From the NCBI GenBank assembly GCA_028693775.1, contig JAQUUS010000111.1, positions 1 through 5,947 on the forward strand: a stretch of DNA of 5,947 nt, read 5' to 3'. The notes beneath the pieces are model-generated. The model had not been told where the DNA came from. It did not search any database and was given only the letters and a program-made list of their open reading frames with translations. Each line of letters starts with the position of its first letter. Within the stretch, counting starts at the first letter, position 1. This DNA comes from Alphaproteobacteria bacterium (GTDB lineage: Bacteria > Pseudomonadota > Alphaproteobacteria > UBA9219). Made by a program: the position numbers and the translations under genes. Positions 1 to 5,947 of the stretch are shown here, piece by piece.

Positions 1-1780
1 GCTGAAAACCCTCGACGTGCTTCAGATGGCCGTCGAGCTTTTGCGAAACCGCGGCATCGAGGTCGATCTGAGCCATTTGCCGCTCGACGACGCCAAAACC
101 TACGCGATGCTGACCAAGGGCGATACGACCGGGGTGTTCCAGTTAGAAAGTTCGGGCATGCGCGACGTTCTGCGCAAGCTGCATCCCAACCGTTTCGAAG
201 ACATCATCGCCCTCGTCGCGCTCTACCGCCCGGGCCCGATGGACAACATTCCGACCTACATCAAGCGCAAGAACGGCGAAGAGACGGTCGAATATCTGCA
301 CGAGTCCCTGCAACCCATTCTCGAAGACACGTTCGGCATTCTGATCTATCAGGAACAGGTCATGCAGGCCGCGCAGCTTCTGGCCGGATACAGCCTCGGC
401 GCCGCCGATCTTCTGCGCCGCGCCATGGGCAAAAAGAAAGTCGCCGAAATGCAGGCCCAGCGCGCAAATTTCGTCAAGGGCGCGGGCGAAAAACACGGCC
501 TTTCGGAAGAACAGGCCGGGATGATCTTCGATCAGATCGACAAGTTCGCGGGCTACGGCTTCAACAAGAGCCACGCAGCCGCCTATGCGCTGGTCGCCTA
601 TCAAACCGCGTTTTTGAAAGCCAACTATCCGGTCGAATTCTTCGCCGCCGCCATGAACTTCGAACTCGGCGATACCGACAAGCTCAACGTTTTCCGTCAG
701 GAGCTCGTGCGCAACCGCATCGGCCTGCTCCCGCCGGACATCAACGCGTCCTTTCCAAAATTCACGGTCGAATTCAAGAACGACAAAATGGCCATCCGCT
801 ATGCCTTATGCGCCATCAAGGGCGTGGGCGAAGCCGCCATGCAAAGCGTCGTCGATGTGCGCGAGGAAAAACCATTCAGGGACCTGTTCGACCTTTCGGA
901 ACGCACGGACCCCCATATGGTCAACCGCAAACAATGGGAAAGCCTCGCCCATGCCGGGGCTTTCGATTCCCTCAACAAGAACCGGGCACAGGTCATCGCT
1001 TCGATCGATCTGCTTCTCAAGCACAGCCAACAGACAAACGCCGAGCGTTCAAGCGGTCAGGCCAATATGTTCGCCGCGACCGATTCCATCGCAAGACCCT
1101 CGCTCCCCCATGTCAAAAACTGGGACGACCTGACGCGCCTTCAGCACGAGTTCTCGGCGCTGGGCTTCTATATGTCGGCGCATCCGCTCGACAACTACCG
1201 GGCCTTCCTCGACAGGATCGGGGCCGTTCAGGTCAACAAAATAGCCGAGAAACGGCGCGAGGCGTCCTCGAGCCGCGTCAAGCTGGCGGGTATTGTCGTT
1301 TCGAAACAGGAACGAACCTCAAAGCAAGGCAACAAGTTCGCCTTCGTCCAACTGTCGGACGGCAGCGGCGCGTTCGAAATAACGGTGTTTTCGGAACTTC
1401 TGGCCGCCAAGCGCGACATTATGGAACCCGGCCTCGCCGTTCTGATCGAAGCCGACGCCCAGACGAACACGCAAGGCGGGGCCAAGGCGGAGGGCGCAGC
1501 GGATCTGCGCTTTATCGCGAGAAACATCGAACCTTTATCGGAAGCCGCCGCGCGCTCGGCCAAGGGCGTGCGTATCAAGCTTTACGAACCCTCCCCGGTA
1601 GAAGATATCCGCAAACTTCTTGCTTCGGCCCCCAAAGGCCGGACCCAGGTTGTCCTGGCTCTTGAGCTCGACGACGGGGAACAAGCGGAGGTAGAACTGC
1701 CCGGAAGCTGGCTTTTGGACGAGGCCCTCAAAATAAAAATGCGACAAATTGGCGACGGACTCGAAGTTCTTGAGTACTGA
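1..1780 (+). CDS. dnaE: DNA polymerase III subunit alpha, C-terminal half (5' end cut by window)
   Basis: Catalytic subunit of the replicative DNA polymerase; it extends DNA at the fork in the cytoplasm. The reading frame is open from base 2 to a TGA at 1778-1780, giving 592 residues, roughly half of a usual DnaE of about 1,150. The GTG at 17 is internal, not the true start. The fragment begins with LKTLDVLQ, which in E. coli lies just after the FDFLG motif carrying the third catalytic Asp, so all three catalytic aspartates are outside the window. Visible landmarks by fragment residue: fingers/palm motif YRPGPMDN (about 75-82), YQEQVMQ (116-122), LLRRAMGKKK (137-146), GYGFNKSHAAAYAL (184-197), a helix-hairpin-helix IKGVGEAA (272-279), a beta-clamp-binding pentapeptide QANMF (353-357; E. 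coli has QADMF), then an OB-fold (about 425-510, VKLAGIVVS to ITVF) and a C-terminal domain. No frameshift is seen. Identification is secure. Confidence 0.97.
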   Translation, partial: LKTLDVLQMAVELLRNRGIEVDLSHLPLDDAKTYAMLTKGDTTGVFQLESSGMRDVLRKLHPNRFEDIIALVALYRPGPMDNIPTYIKRKNGEETVEYLHESLQPILEDTFGILIYQEQVMQAAQLLAGYSLGAADLLRRAMGKKKVAEMQAQRANFVKGAGEKHGLSEEQAGMIFDQIDKFAGYGFNKSHAAAYALVAYQTAFLKANYPVEFFAAAMNFELGDTDKLNVFRQELVRNRIGLLPPDINASFPKFTVEFKNDKMAIRYALCAIKGVGEAAMQSVVDVREEKPFRDLFDLSERTDPHMVNRKQWESLAHAGAFDSLNKNRAQVIASIDLLLKHSQQTNAERSSGQANMFAATDSIARPSLPHVKNWDDLTRLQHEFSALGFYMSAHPLDNYRAFLDRIGAVQVNKIAEKRREASSSRVKLAGIVVSKQERTSKQGNKFAFVQLSDGSGAFEITVFSELLAAKRDIMEPGLAVLIEADAQTNTQGGAKAEGAADLRFIARNIEPLSEAAARSAKGVRIKLYEPSPVEDIRKLLASAPKGRTQVVLALELDDGEQAEVELPGSWLLDEALKIKMRQIGDGLEVLEY

Positions 1781-1862
1781 AAAATAAATAAAAACAAACA
1801 ATTATAAACTATTTGCCTCGATAACATTATTTCGGAAATCATGGTCTCTCCGCAATGAGTTC

Positions 1863-1892
1863 AAGGACAGACACTCCTTATCTTTTTGTTTT
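1863..1892 (+). terminator. Weak candidate intrinsic terminator after dnaE
   Basis: A 5-bp stem AAGGA (1863-1867) and TCCTT (1875-1879) with a 7-base loop is followed by a T-rich run, TCTTTTTGTTTT (1881-1892). The position, 83 bases after the dnaE stop, and the T tract fit a Rho-independent terminator. The stem is short and AU-rich at its base, so it would be weak, and termination could instead depend on Rho. Confidence 0.3.
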
Positions 1893-1947
1893 CAAAATAT
1901 AATTCCATTTCTCTTTCACTTTTCTTTAAACGTTGCCGTGTTTTCAT

Positions 1948-1962
1948 GGCCTCCGAAAGGCC
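1948..1962. repeat. Short inverted repeat GGCCT / AGGCC
   Basis: GGCCT (1948-1952) and AGGCC (1958-1962) form a perfect GC-rich 5-bp stem with a 5-base loop, CCGAA. No T tract follows on either strand, so it does not look like an intrinsic terminator. It may be an RNA hairpin in a leader or small RNA, or chance. Confidence 0.4.
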
Positions 1963-2019
1963 CTCGTTTCCCGTTAAGAACTTTAGGTTGAAACCCCGTC
2001 CATCTGCGCACATCGTTTC

Positions 2020-2049
2020 AAGAGCGGAACGATTCGATTCATGGCTCTT
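2020..2049. repeat. Inverted repeat AAGAGC / GCTCTT
   Basis: AAGAGC (2020-2025) is repeated in inverse at 2044-2049, a perfect 6-bp stem around an 18-base loop that contains a tandem GATTC GATTC (2031-2040). The right arm abuts the TTAACCAT box at 2049, so it could be part of an operator or a hairpin near the start of the cpaA leader. Function unknown. Confidence 0.35.
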
Positions 2050-2074
2050 TAACCATATCGCTCGCATAGTTAAC
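2049..2074. promoter_or_regulatory. Candidate CtrA-type site: two TTAAC boxes 21 bases apart
   Basis: TTAACCAT lies at 2049-2056 and a second TTAAC at 2070-2074, in the same orientation and 21 bases apart, which is two helical turns. CtrA, the alphaproteobacterial cell-cycle regulator, binds TTAA-N7-TTAA or single TTAAC-like half-sites, and it controls pilus genes in Caulobacter. The spacing here is not the classical N7, so only half-site binding could be proposed. The position 60-80 bases before the cpaA start suits an operon control site. AT-rich DNA makes TTAA common, so chance is a real alternative. Confidence 0.3.
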
Positions 2075-2085
2075 GTGTTATGTGA

Positions 2086-2108
2086 ACAAAAAGCTTTAAG
2101 CCTTTTGT
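2086..2108. repeat. Imperfect hairpin just upstream of cpaA
   Basis: ACAAAA (2086-2091) pairs with TTTTGT (2103-2108). After one A-C mismatch, GC (2093-2094) pairs with GC (2100-2101), leaving a 5-base loop. It ends about ten bases before the putative ribosome binding site of cpaA, so if transcribed it would form a 5' leader hairpin. It could also read as a short terminator-like or attenuator-like element, but the stem is mostly A-U and interrupted. Confidence 0.35.
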
Positions 2109-2130
2109 CCGGTCTTTTGGGGTGGCTTAA

Positions 2131-2643
2131 ATGGTCTCGGCTTCGACCTTTATCCATATGGCGGTCCTCCTGACCGCGGCGATTCTATTGATCGCTGCGG
2201 CCATTAGTGACGTCCGTTCGTATCGCATCCCCAACTATTTATGCGCCGCCCTGATGCTGCTTTTCCCCTTCTATGTCATGACCGCCCCAAACCCCGTCGA
2301 TTGGCGCCGGAATGCCGTTGTTTTCGGCATTGTTTTCGCCGTCGGCTTTGCGGCCTACCTCGGCAATGTCATGGGCGCAGGGGACATCAAGCTTCTTTCT
2401 GCCACAAGCCTCTGGGCCGGGCCCCATTTTATCGCTTTTCTCCTGATAATTACGGCCTTCACCGGCGGCATTCAGTCGCTCGCCGCTCTCGTCTCTTCAA
2501 AACTGCCCTCCTCGAAAAAACACCGCTTTTTCCACTTAAAAACGTCGAACAAAAAGCAAATTCCATACGGTGTGGCCATCGCCTCCGGCGGACTTGCCGT
2601 TCTTGGCCTGATTGCACACCCGCTTTTGCTGCTGGACCCCTAA
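2131..2643 (+). CDS. cpaA: Prepilin peptidase CpaA (TadV-like, A24 family)
   Basis: Inner-membrane aspartic protease that cuts the leader peptide from Flp-type prepilins before pilus assembly. At 170 residues it has the usual length of the short CpaA/TadV type, which lacks the N-terminal methylase domain of PilD. Both catalytic aspartates of the A24 family are visible: Asp27 in SDVRSYRIPN and Asp85 in the GAGD motif (82-85, followed by IKLLSA). Hydrophobic segments lie at about 8-26, 36-52, 62-80, 94-116 and 145-168. The conserved PYGVAIASGG stands at 145-154. The ATG at 2131 follows a G-rich GGGGTGG at 2119-2125; an ATG at 2158 would trim nine residues and still keep the first membrane segment. 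It is the first gene of the cpa run and is followed by cpaB after 10 bases. Confidence 0.93.
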   Translation: MVSASTFIHMAVLLTAAILLIAAAISDVRSYRIPNYLCAALMLLFPFYVMTAPNPVDWRRNAVVFGIVFAVGFAAYLGNVMGAGDIKLLSATSLWAGPHFIAFLLIITAFTGGIQSLAALVSSKLPSSKKHRFFHLKTSNKKQIPYGVAIASGGLAVLGLIAHPLLLLDP

Positions 2644-2647
2644 GGAG
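2642..2647 (+). promoter_or_regulatory. Ribosome binding site of cpaB
   Basis: AAGGAG, overlapping the cpaA stop codon, lies six bases before the ATG at 2654. It decides the cpaB start: the same frame is open upstream with an earlier ATG at 2612, but that one lies inside cpaA and would put a Cys/Trp-containing stretch before the membrane anchor. Confidence 0.8.
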
Positions 2648-2653
2648 ACCGTC

Positions 2654-3547
2654 ATGGCTTCACGCAAAGTAACCTTGCTTCTCGCCGCCGCGACAATCGG
2701 ACTCGGTACCGTGTTCGTTGTCAGGAACATGGCTTCGCAAGGCCCCACCCATGCACGCCCGGACCAACAAGCTGCGGCCATTTCCACCGTGCAGATTGCC
2801 ATCGCCACGCGCGACCTTCCGACCGGAACCATCCTGAAGGAAAGCGACTTGAAATGGGCGCCCTGGGCGGCCAATGCCGATACCGGCGCCATGCTGGTCA
2901 AGGGCAAGGTTGAGCTCTCGCGCTATGCAGGCGCCGTCGTGCGCGACGGGTTTCGCTCGGGCGATCCGATTCTGGCCTCCCGCGTCGCTCACTCGAACGA
3001 TCAGGGCTTCCTCGCCGCCGTTCTTACGCCCGGCATGCGCGCCATGTCGGTTTCCCTGTCTCCGATGTCTCAGGTCGGCGGCTTCATTTTCCCGGGCGAC
3101 CGCGTTGACGTCATCCTGACCCATTCCTACAGCCGCAGGCAGGTTTCGGACATGAGCGAACGCCGCGTTAGCGAAACCATCATCCAGAACGTACGCGTCC
3201 TCGCGCTCGATCAGCGTAGCGACAACCAGTCGAACGATCCCAAAGTCGCCCAGCTCGCCACGCTCGAAGTCAGCCCCAAAGACGCCGAAAAGCTCGCAAT
3301 GGCGCTCGATATCGCCTTCGGCCACGGCGGCAACAAAAACACCTCCCTCATGCTGACCCTGCGAAGCCTCGCACTCGAGGAAACCGCGCAGGGCGCTCAG
3401 AAGGAGGCTCCCAAGAAATCCGTAACGTGGGATAGCGATGTCAGCGAATCCTTCTCCGACGGCAGCGGCAACGACAGTCTTGTCCATCGCGTGCAGATCA
3501 TGCGCGGGAAAGACGCCACCGACAAATACTTCGAACGGCAGAGGTAA
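2654..3547 (+). CDS. cpaB: Flp pilus assembly protein CpaB (RcpC-like)
   Basis: Periplasmic accessory protein of the Tad/Cpa pilus machine, thought to help assemble or stabilise the secretin. The 297 residues start with an N-terminal membrane anchor or uncleaved signal (about 6-23, VTLLLAAATIGLGTVFVV). A SAF domain follows at about 46-110 (VQIAIATRDLPTGTILKESDL, then DGFRSGDPILASRV), then the RcpC/CpaB domain at about 120-240 (GMRAMSVSLSP, GFIFPGDRVDVILT, TLEVSPKDAEKLAMAL, LTLRSLA). A hydrophilic Ser/Asp-rich linker at 245-275 leads to a short C-terminal strand HRVQIMRGKD (278-287) common in the family. The start at 2654 has a strong ribosome binding site. The length is ordinary and no key part is missing. 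cpaC follows after 6 bases. Confidence 0.93.
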   Translation: MASRKVTLLLAAATIGLGTVFVVRNMASQGPTHARPDQQAAAISTVQIAIATRDLPTGTILKESDLKWAPWAANADTGAMLVKGKVELSRYAGAVVRDGFRSGDPILASRVAHSNDQGFLAAVLTPGMRAMSVSLSPMSQVGGFIFPGDRVDVILTHSYSRRQVSDMSERRVSETIIQNVRVLALDQRSDNQSNDPKVAQLATLEVSPKDAEKLAMALDIAFGHGGNKNTSLMLTLRSLALEETAQGAQKEAPKKSVTWDSDVSESFSDGSGNDSLVHRVQIMRGKDATDKYFERQR

Positions 3548-3553
3548 ATCACA

Positions 3554-5221
3554 ATGAAACGCCTCGTTCTTCTTCTCCTGTTATCGGCCTCCGCCTTGCC
3601 CCTCAGGGCCAACGCGGCAACCACGTCTCTTCTGGTCGATCACGGCGCGCCGTTGACTCTCAATGCGCCCGCCTCGTCTGTTTTTGTCGCCAACCCCGAC
3701 ATTGCCGACGTGCAAGTTCTCTCTCCGACGCAGATCATGCTGTTCGGCAAGCGCACCGGCGAAACCACGTTCATCGCCACGGACAATGCAGGGCATATTC
3801 TTTCCCAGCGCACGCTGATCGTCTCGCAGGACCTCTCCGCTCTGCGCGAGGAACTGAAAGCCGCCCTTCCGGGCAACAACATCAAGGTCAAAACGGTTCC
3901 CAACGGCATCATCATGACCGGAACCGCTCATGACGCCGTTTCCGTTGCCGACGCCTACAAGATCGCCATGCGCTACCTGCCCTCAGGCGGCGACATCATC
4001 AACCGGATTCAGGTCACGGAGAGCAACCAGATCCAGATCCGCGTCCGTTTCGCCGAAGTCCAGCGCAGCATCGACAACTCTCTGGGATTCAACTGGCAAA
4101 ACATCCTCTCCGGCGGCGGCTTCACGGTCGGCATCGGAACGGGCAACACCGTCAACACCGCCCTTTCGGGCGCCTCGACGTCGAGCTCGGGAACAGGGCT
4201 TTTCCCCCGCCCCAGCAACACATCGCTCAGCACGCCTAACGACGTTCTCGGCATTTCGGGCAAGATCGGCACCTTCAACCTCAACGGCATGATCGACGCC
4301 CTCGCGCAGGAAGGCCTTCTGACCATCCTCGCCGAGCCGAACCTGACGGCCATGTCGGGCGAAACCGCGAACTTCCTCGCGGGCGGCGAATATCCGATCC
4401 CGGTTCCTCAAGGAAACGGTACGATCAGCGTTCAGTTCCGCTCTTACGGTATTTCGCTGGCCTTCACGCCGACCGTGCTGAACGGTAACCGCATCAATCT
4501 GCACGTCAGACCGGAAGTCAGCGAGCTGACCGACACCGGCGCACTTGTTTCGGATTCGATCACGGTGCCCGCGCTCATCACGCGCAAAGCCGAAACCACG
4601 GTCGAAGTCGCGAGCGGCGAAAGCTTCGCCATCGCGGGTTTGGTCGACAACAGCCAGCGCCAGTCCATCCGGAAATTCCCCTTGCTCGGCGACGTGCCCA
4701 TTCTCGGCGCGCTGTTCCGCTCCGACCATTTCATCAACGGCCAGACGGAGCTCGTCGTCATCATCACGCCCTATATCGTGAAGCCGTCGAAGGACAAGCT
4801 CGCCATGCCGACAGACGGTTACGCTCCACCTTCGGAAATCGAACGCCACATCCACGGACGTCTCTATTCCGCGCACCCGGACGCACCGCCTCTTAGCGGA
4901 AAAGCGCCCCTCGCGGTCCTCGACGCGCCCCAAAACCCGCCTGCCCCGGCCGCGGCTCCTGTCGCCCCGGTTTCGGCAAGCGACGTTCCGGATGTCTCGT
5001 TTCAGGACGTCTCCGCCCTTGCGCCGCCCAAACCTCTGGCTCAACCGGCAACGCCTGTTCAAACCGCGCCTCCGGCTGCTTCCAAGCCCGCTCCTGCGCC
5101 TCTCCCGGCCACGGAACCGAAAGCTACGCAGCCGTCGCCGGTTGCATCCCTTCAATCGCCGCTGGTCCTCCGCACGGCCATGGACACAGATAATCTCAGC
5201 GGCGGCCTTCTTGTGGAGTAA
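3554..5221 (+). CDS. cpaC: Secretin CpaC (RcpA-like) with Pro/Ala-rich C-terminal tail
   Basis: Outer-membrane secretin that forms the multimeric channel through which the Flp pilus passes. The 555 residues begin with a signal peptide (1-21, likely cut after RANA). An N-terminal pilus/secretin domain (about 24-92) and a BON-like domain (about 93-155) follow. The secretin domain lies at about 240-410, with its typical motifs EGLLTILAEPNLTAMSGE (253-270), FLAGGEYPIPVPQ (274-286), ITRKAETTVEVASGESFAIAGL (342-363) and FPLLGDVPILGALFRS (375-390), ending VVIITPYIVKP. A Ser/Gly/Thr-rich loop stands at 203-230. After the family-typical PTDGYAPPSEIE there is a low-complexity tail (441-540) with 26 Pro and 22 Ala in 100 residues. 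The ATG at 3554 follows AGAGG overlapping the cpaB stop. cpaD follows after 3 bases. Confidence 0.95.
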   Translation: MKRLVLLLLLSASALPLRANAATTSLLVDHGAPLTLNAPASSVFVANPDIADVQVLSPTQIMLFGKRTGETTFIATDNAGHILSQRTLIVSQDLSALREELKAALPGNNIKVKTVPNGIIMTGTAHDAVSVADAYKIAMRYLPSGGDIINRIQVTESNQIQIRVRFAEVQRSIDNSLGFNWQNILSGGGFTVGIGTGNTVNTALSGASTSSSGTGLFPRPSNTSLSTPNDVLGISGKIGTFNLNGMIDALAQEGLLTILAEPNLTAMSGETANFLAGGEYPIPVPQGNGTISVQFRSYGISLAFTPTVLNGNRINLHVRPEVSELTDTGALVSDSITVPALITRKAETTVEVASGESFAIAGLVDNSQRQSIRKFPLLGDVPILGALFRSDHFINGQTELVVIITPYIVKPSKDKLAMPTDGYAPPSEIERHIHGRLYSAHPDAPPLSGKAPLAVLDAPQNPPAPAAAPVAPVSASDVPDVSFQDVSALAPPKPLAQPATPVQTAPPAASKPAPAPLPATEPKATQPSPVASLQSPLVLRTAMDTDNLSGGLLVE

Positions 5222-5224
5222 CAG

Positions 5225-5689
5225 ATGACGAAACAGCCCCATCGCTTCTGCCTCGCCTTCGGCCTTCTGGCCCTGGCCTCTTGCGACAGCCTTTATCCGC
5301 CTGCCTATCAGCCGGATCTGACGATCCATGTCGTCCCGTCCGAAAAAGGAAATGTTGCCGTCGCTCCGAAATGCGCAAACTGGAAAGACAATCTCGACGT
5401 CTATCCCGATAACGTTCCCTATCCTCAGTTCGGGTGTTCCAACGCCCAAAACCTTGCGGCCCTTGTCGATGAGCCCAAAGATCTCGTCGAAGGCCGTCCG
5501 CTGGACGCTTCGCGGTCCGTTCTTGCGGTCGGCGCAGTACGCCGCTACGACAACAATCAAACGCGCGGCCTGATCATGCCGGTTTCCGATACCAGCCAAC
5601 CCGCCGCGACGACATCGGCGACAGGCGCCTCCACGATGACGGGCGACGTTACTGCCTCAGGCGCAAAGTTGGGAGTATCTCGGTTCTAA
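5225..5689 (+). CDS. cpaD: Short CpaD-family pilus lipoprotein
   Basis: Lipoprotein of the Cpa pilus apparatus; the family's exact role is not settled, but it is found with the secretin and may help it localise. The 154 residues start with a lipoprotein signal peptide whose lipobox LASC puts the lipidated Cys at 20. The CpaD signature is at 49-91: KCANWKDNL, then FGCSNAQNLAALVDEPKDLVEGRP, with two cysteines (50 and 71) likely to form a disulfide. A Ser/Thr/Ala-rich tail closes the protein (about 121-147). Family members are usually about 200-250 residues and carry an HPI-to-PRG/NEAAA-type module between lipobox and signature; here only about 29 residues separate Cys20 from Cys50. The ATG at 5225 follows TGGAG at 5214-5218. 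cpaE follows after 3 bases. Confidence 0.85.
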   Translation: MTKQPHRFCLAFGLLALASCDSLYPPAYQPDLTIHVVPSEKGNVAVAPKCANWKDNLDVYPDNVPYPQFGCSNAQNLAALVDEPKDLVEGRPLDASRSVLAVGAVRRYDNNQTRGLIMPVSDTSQPAATTSATGASTMTGDVTASGAKLGVSRF

Positions 5690-5692
5690 CAA

Positions 5693-5947
5693 ATGAGCGG
5701 TCTTTTTTCCTTAGGTCATAACGGCGACGAGGTCATGCACAGCGAGTTTATGGGGTTTGCGCTCGACGAAGACTCCCTGGACGCTCTGCGTAATTGGGCC
5801 GAGCAGCACGGTTATCCATCCGCCGTTATCCAACAGGGCGGCATGGATATGTTTGCCCAACTGCTTGGAAATTCCGCGCCGCCGAAGATGGTCATTGTCG
5901 ACATCGACGGCCAAAAAGATCCTGTCTCAACCATATCGCGCGTGATC
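5693..5947 (+). CDS. cpaE: CpaE/TadZ-type pilus localisation ATPase, N-terminal 85 residues (3' end cut)
   Basis: CpaE (TadZ) is a MinD/ParA-like ATPase with an N-terminal receiver-like domain; it places the Tad/Cpa machine in the cell. Only the first 85 codons are present and the frame is open to the window end, so the ATPase domain is not seen. The visible part fits an atypical receiver fold: strand and helix FMGFALDEDSLDALRNWAEQ (19-38), AVIQQGGMDMFAQLLG (44-59) and a hydrophobic strand ending in acidic residues, MVIVDIDG (66-73, Asp70 and Asp72). The call rests mainly on position after cpaD and the typical GG-x-x-x-A-x-x-L pattern, not on ATPase motifs. The ATG at 5693 comes 3 bases after the cpaD stop without a good ribosome binding site (nearest GGGAG at 5671-5675 is 17 bases away), so translation is probably coupled to cpaD; ATGs at 5735 and 5750 are alternatives. 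Confidence 0.75.
   Translation, partial: MSGLFSLGHNGDEVMHSEFMGFALDEDSLDALRNWAEQHGYPSAVIQQGGMDMFAQLLGNSAPPKMVIVDIDGQKDPVSTISRVI

Larger units (their letters stand above)
1781..2130. other. AT-rich intergenic region between dnaE and cpaA
   Basis: A 350-base gap with much lower GC than the flanking genes; the first 35 bases after the dnaE stop are almost all A and T. I see no tRNA, no rRNA, no pilin-like gene (no short hydrophobic Flp-type reading frame) and no convincing protein gene. Reading frames of 95 and 98 codons exist on the two strands, but both run into the cpaA start region, start without a clear ribosome binding site and match no family I know. The gap holds several inverted repeats and a pair of TTAAC boxes, listed separately. 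It most likely contains the dnaE terminator and the promoter and leader of the cpa operon. Confidence 0.75.

Noticed and set aside
808..1665. 285-codon plus-strand frame inside dnaE in another phase
   Set aside because: Arg/Gly/Gln-rich translation with no family features, fully inside the intact dnaE frame.
1759..1775. Hairpin ACTC...GAGT at the end of dnaE as a terminator
   Set aside because: The stem includes a G-U pair and is followed by an A-rich run, not a T tract, so it does not fit an intrinsic terminator on the plus strand; on the minus strand the T tract would lie on the wrong side.
1898..1903. Perfect TATAAT as a -10 promoter box
   Set aside because: No acceptable -35 hexamer lies 16-18 bases upstream (only CTCCTT/TCCTTA-like), it is over 220 bases before cpaA, and TATAAT is easily found by chance in such AT-rich DNA.
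2612..2653. Earlier ATG at 2612 as the cpaB start
   Set aside because: It overlaps the end of cpaA and adds a non-hydrophobic Cys/Trp stretch before the membrane anchor, whereas the ATG at 2654 has AAGGAG six bases upstream.
2660..3487. 275-codon minus-strand reading frame opposite cpaB
   Set aside because: It mirrors the codon pattern of cpaB, has no recognisable motif and no ribosome binding site that would favour it over the well-supported plus-strand gene.
3983..5599. 538-codon minus-strand reading frame opposite cpaC and cpaD
   Set aside because: It is Arg-rich, shows no domain, and lies opposite genes with clear family motifs and proper start sites. Such long antisense frames are expected from the codon bias of GC-rich genes.
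1..5947. CRISPR arrays, insertion sequences, phage genes, tRNA or rRNA genes
   Set aside because: I saw no spaced direct repeats, no transposase or integrase motifs, no terminal inverted repeats and no tRNA-like or rRNA-like stretch in the window.

Overview
The window is a stretch of bacterial chromosome, most likely from an alphaproteobacterium. The genes are GC-rich. The DnaE fragment reads like the alphaproteobacterial form of the Pol III alpha subunit, and the second half is a cpa (Caulobacter pilus assembly / tad) cluster in the Caulobacter order cpaA-B-C-D-E. CpaD is a family largely confined to alphaproteobacteria. I cannot name a genus from the sequence alone.

Layout: (1) bases 1-1780 hold the C-terminal half of dnaE (replicative DNA polymerase III alpha), cut by the window start. 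(2) bases 1781-2130 are a 350-base AT-rich gap. I see no convincing gene in it, but it holds a weak terminator-like hairpin, three other inverted repeats and a pair of TTAAC boxes 21 bases apart that could be a CtrA-type regulatory site. (3) bases 2131-5947 hold five tightly packed same-strand genes: cpaA (prepilin peptidase), cpaB (periplasmic assembly protein), cpaC (outer-membrane secretin), cpaD (short lipoprotein) and the first 85 codons of cpaE (TadZ-like localisation ATPase), which runs off the window. The spacers between them are only 3-10 bases, so they are almost certainly one operon transcribed from the gap after dnaE.

How the genes work together: CpaA would process the Flp-type prepilin at the inner membrane. 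CpaB and CpaD would support or connect to the CpaC secretin channel in the outer membrane. CpaE would place the machine in the cell. The pilin gene, the motor ATPase (cpaF/tadA) and the inner-membrane platform (tadB/tadC) are not in the window. The motor and platform genes would normally follow cpaE. No pilin gene lies between dnaE and cpaA.

The window is mainly a recognisable, ordinary system; I do not see an undescribed machinery. The points worth a second look are a CpaD lacking most of its usual N-terminal module, a Pro/Ala-rich C-terminal tail of about 100 residues on CpaC, and the structured AT-rich leader before cpaA.
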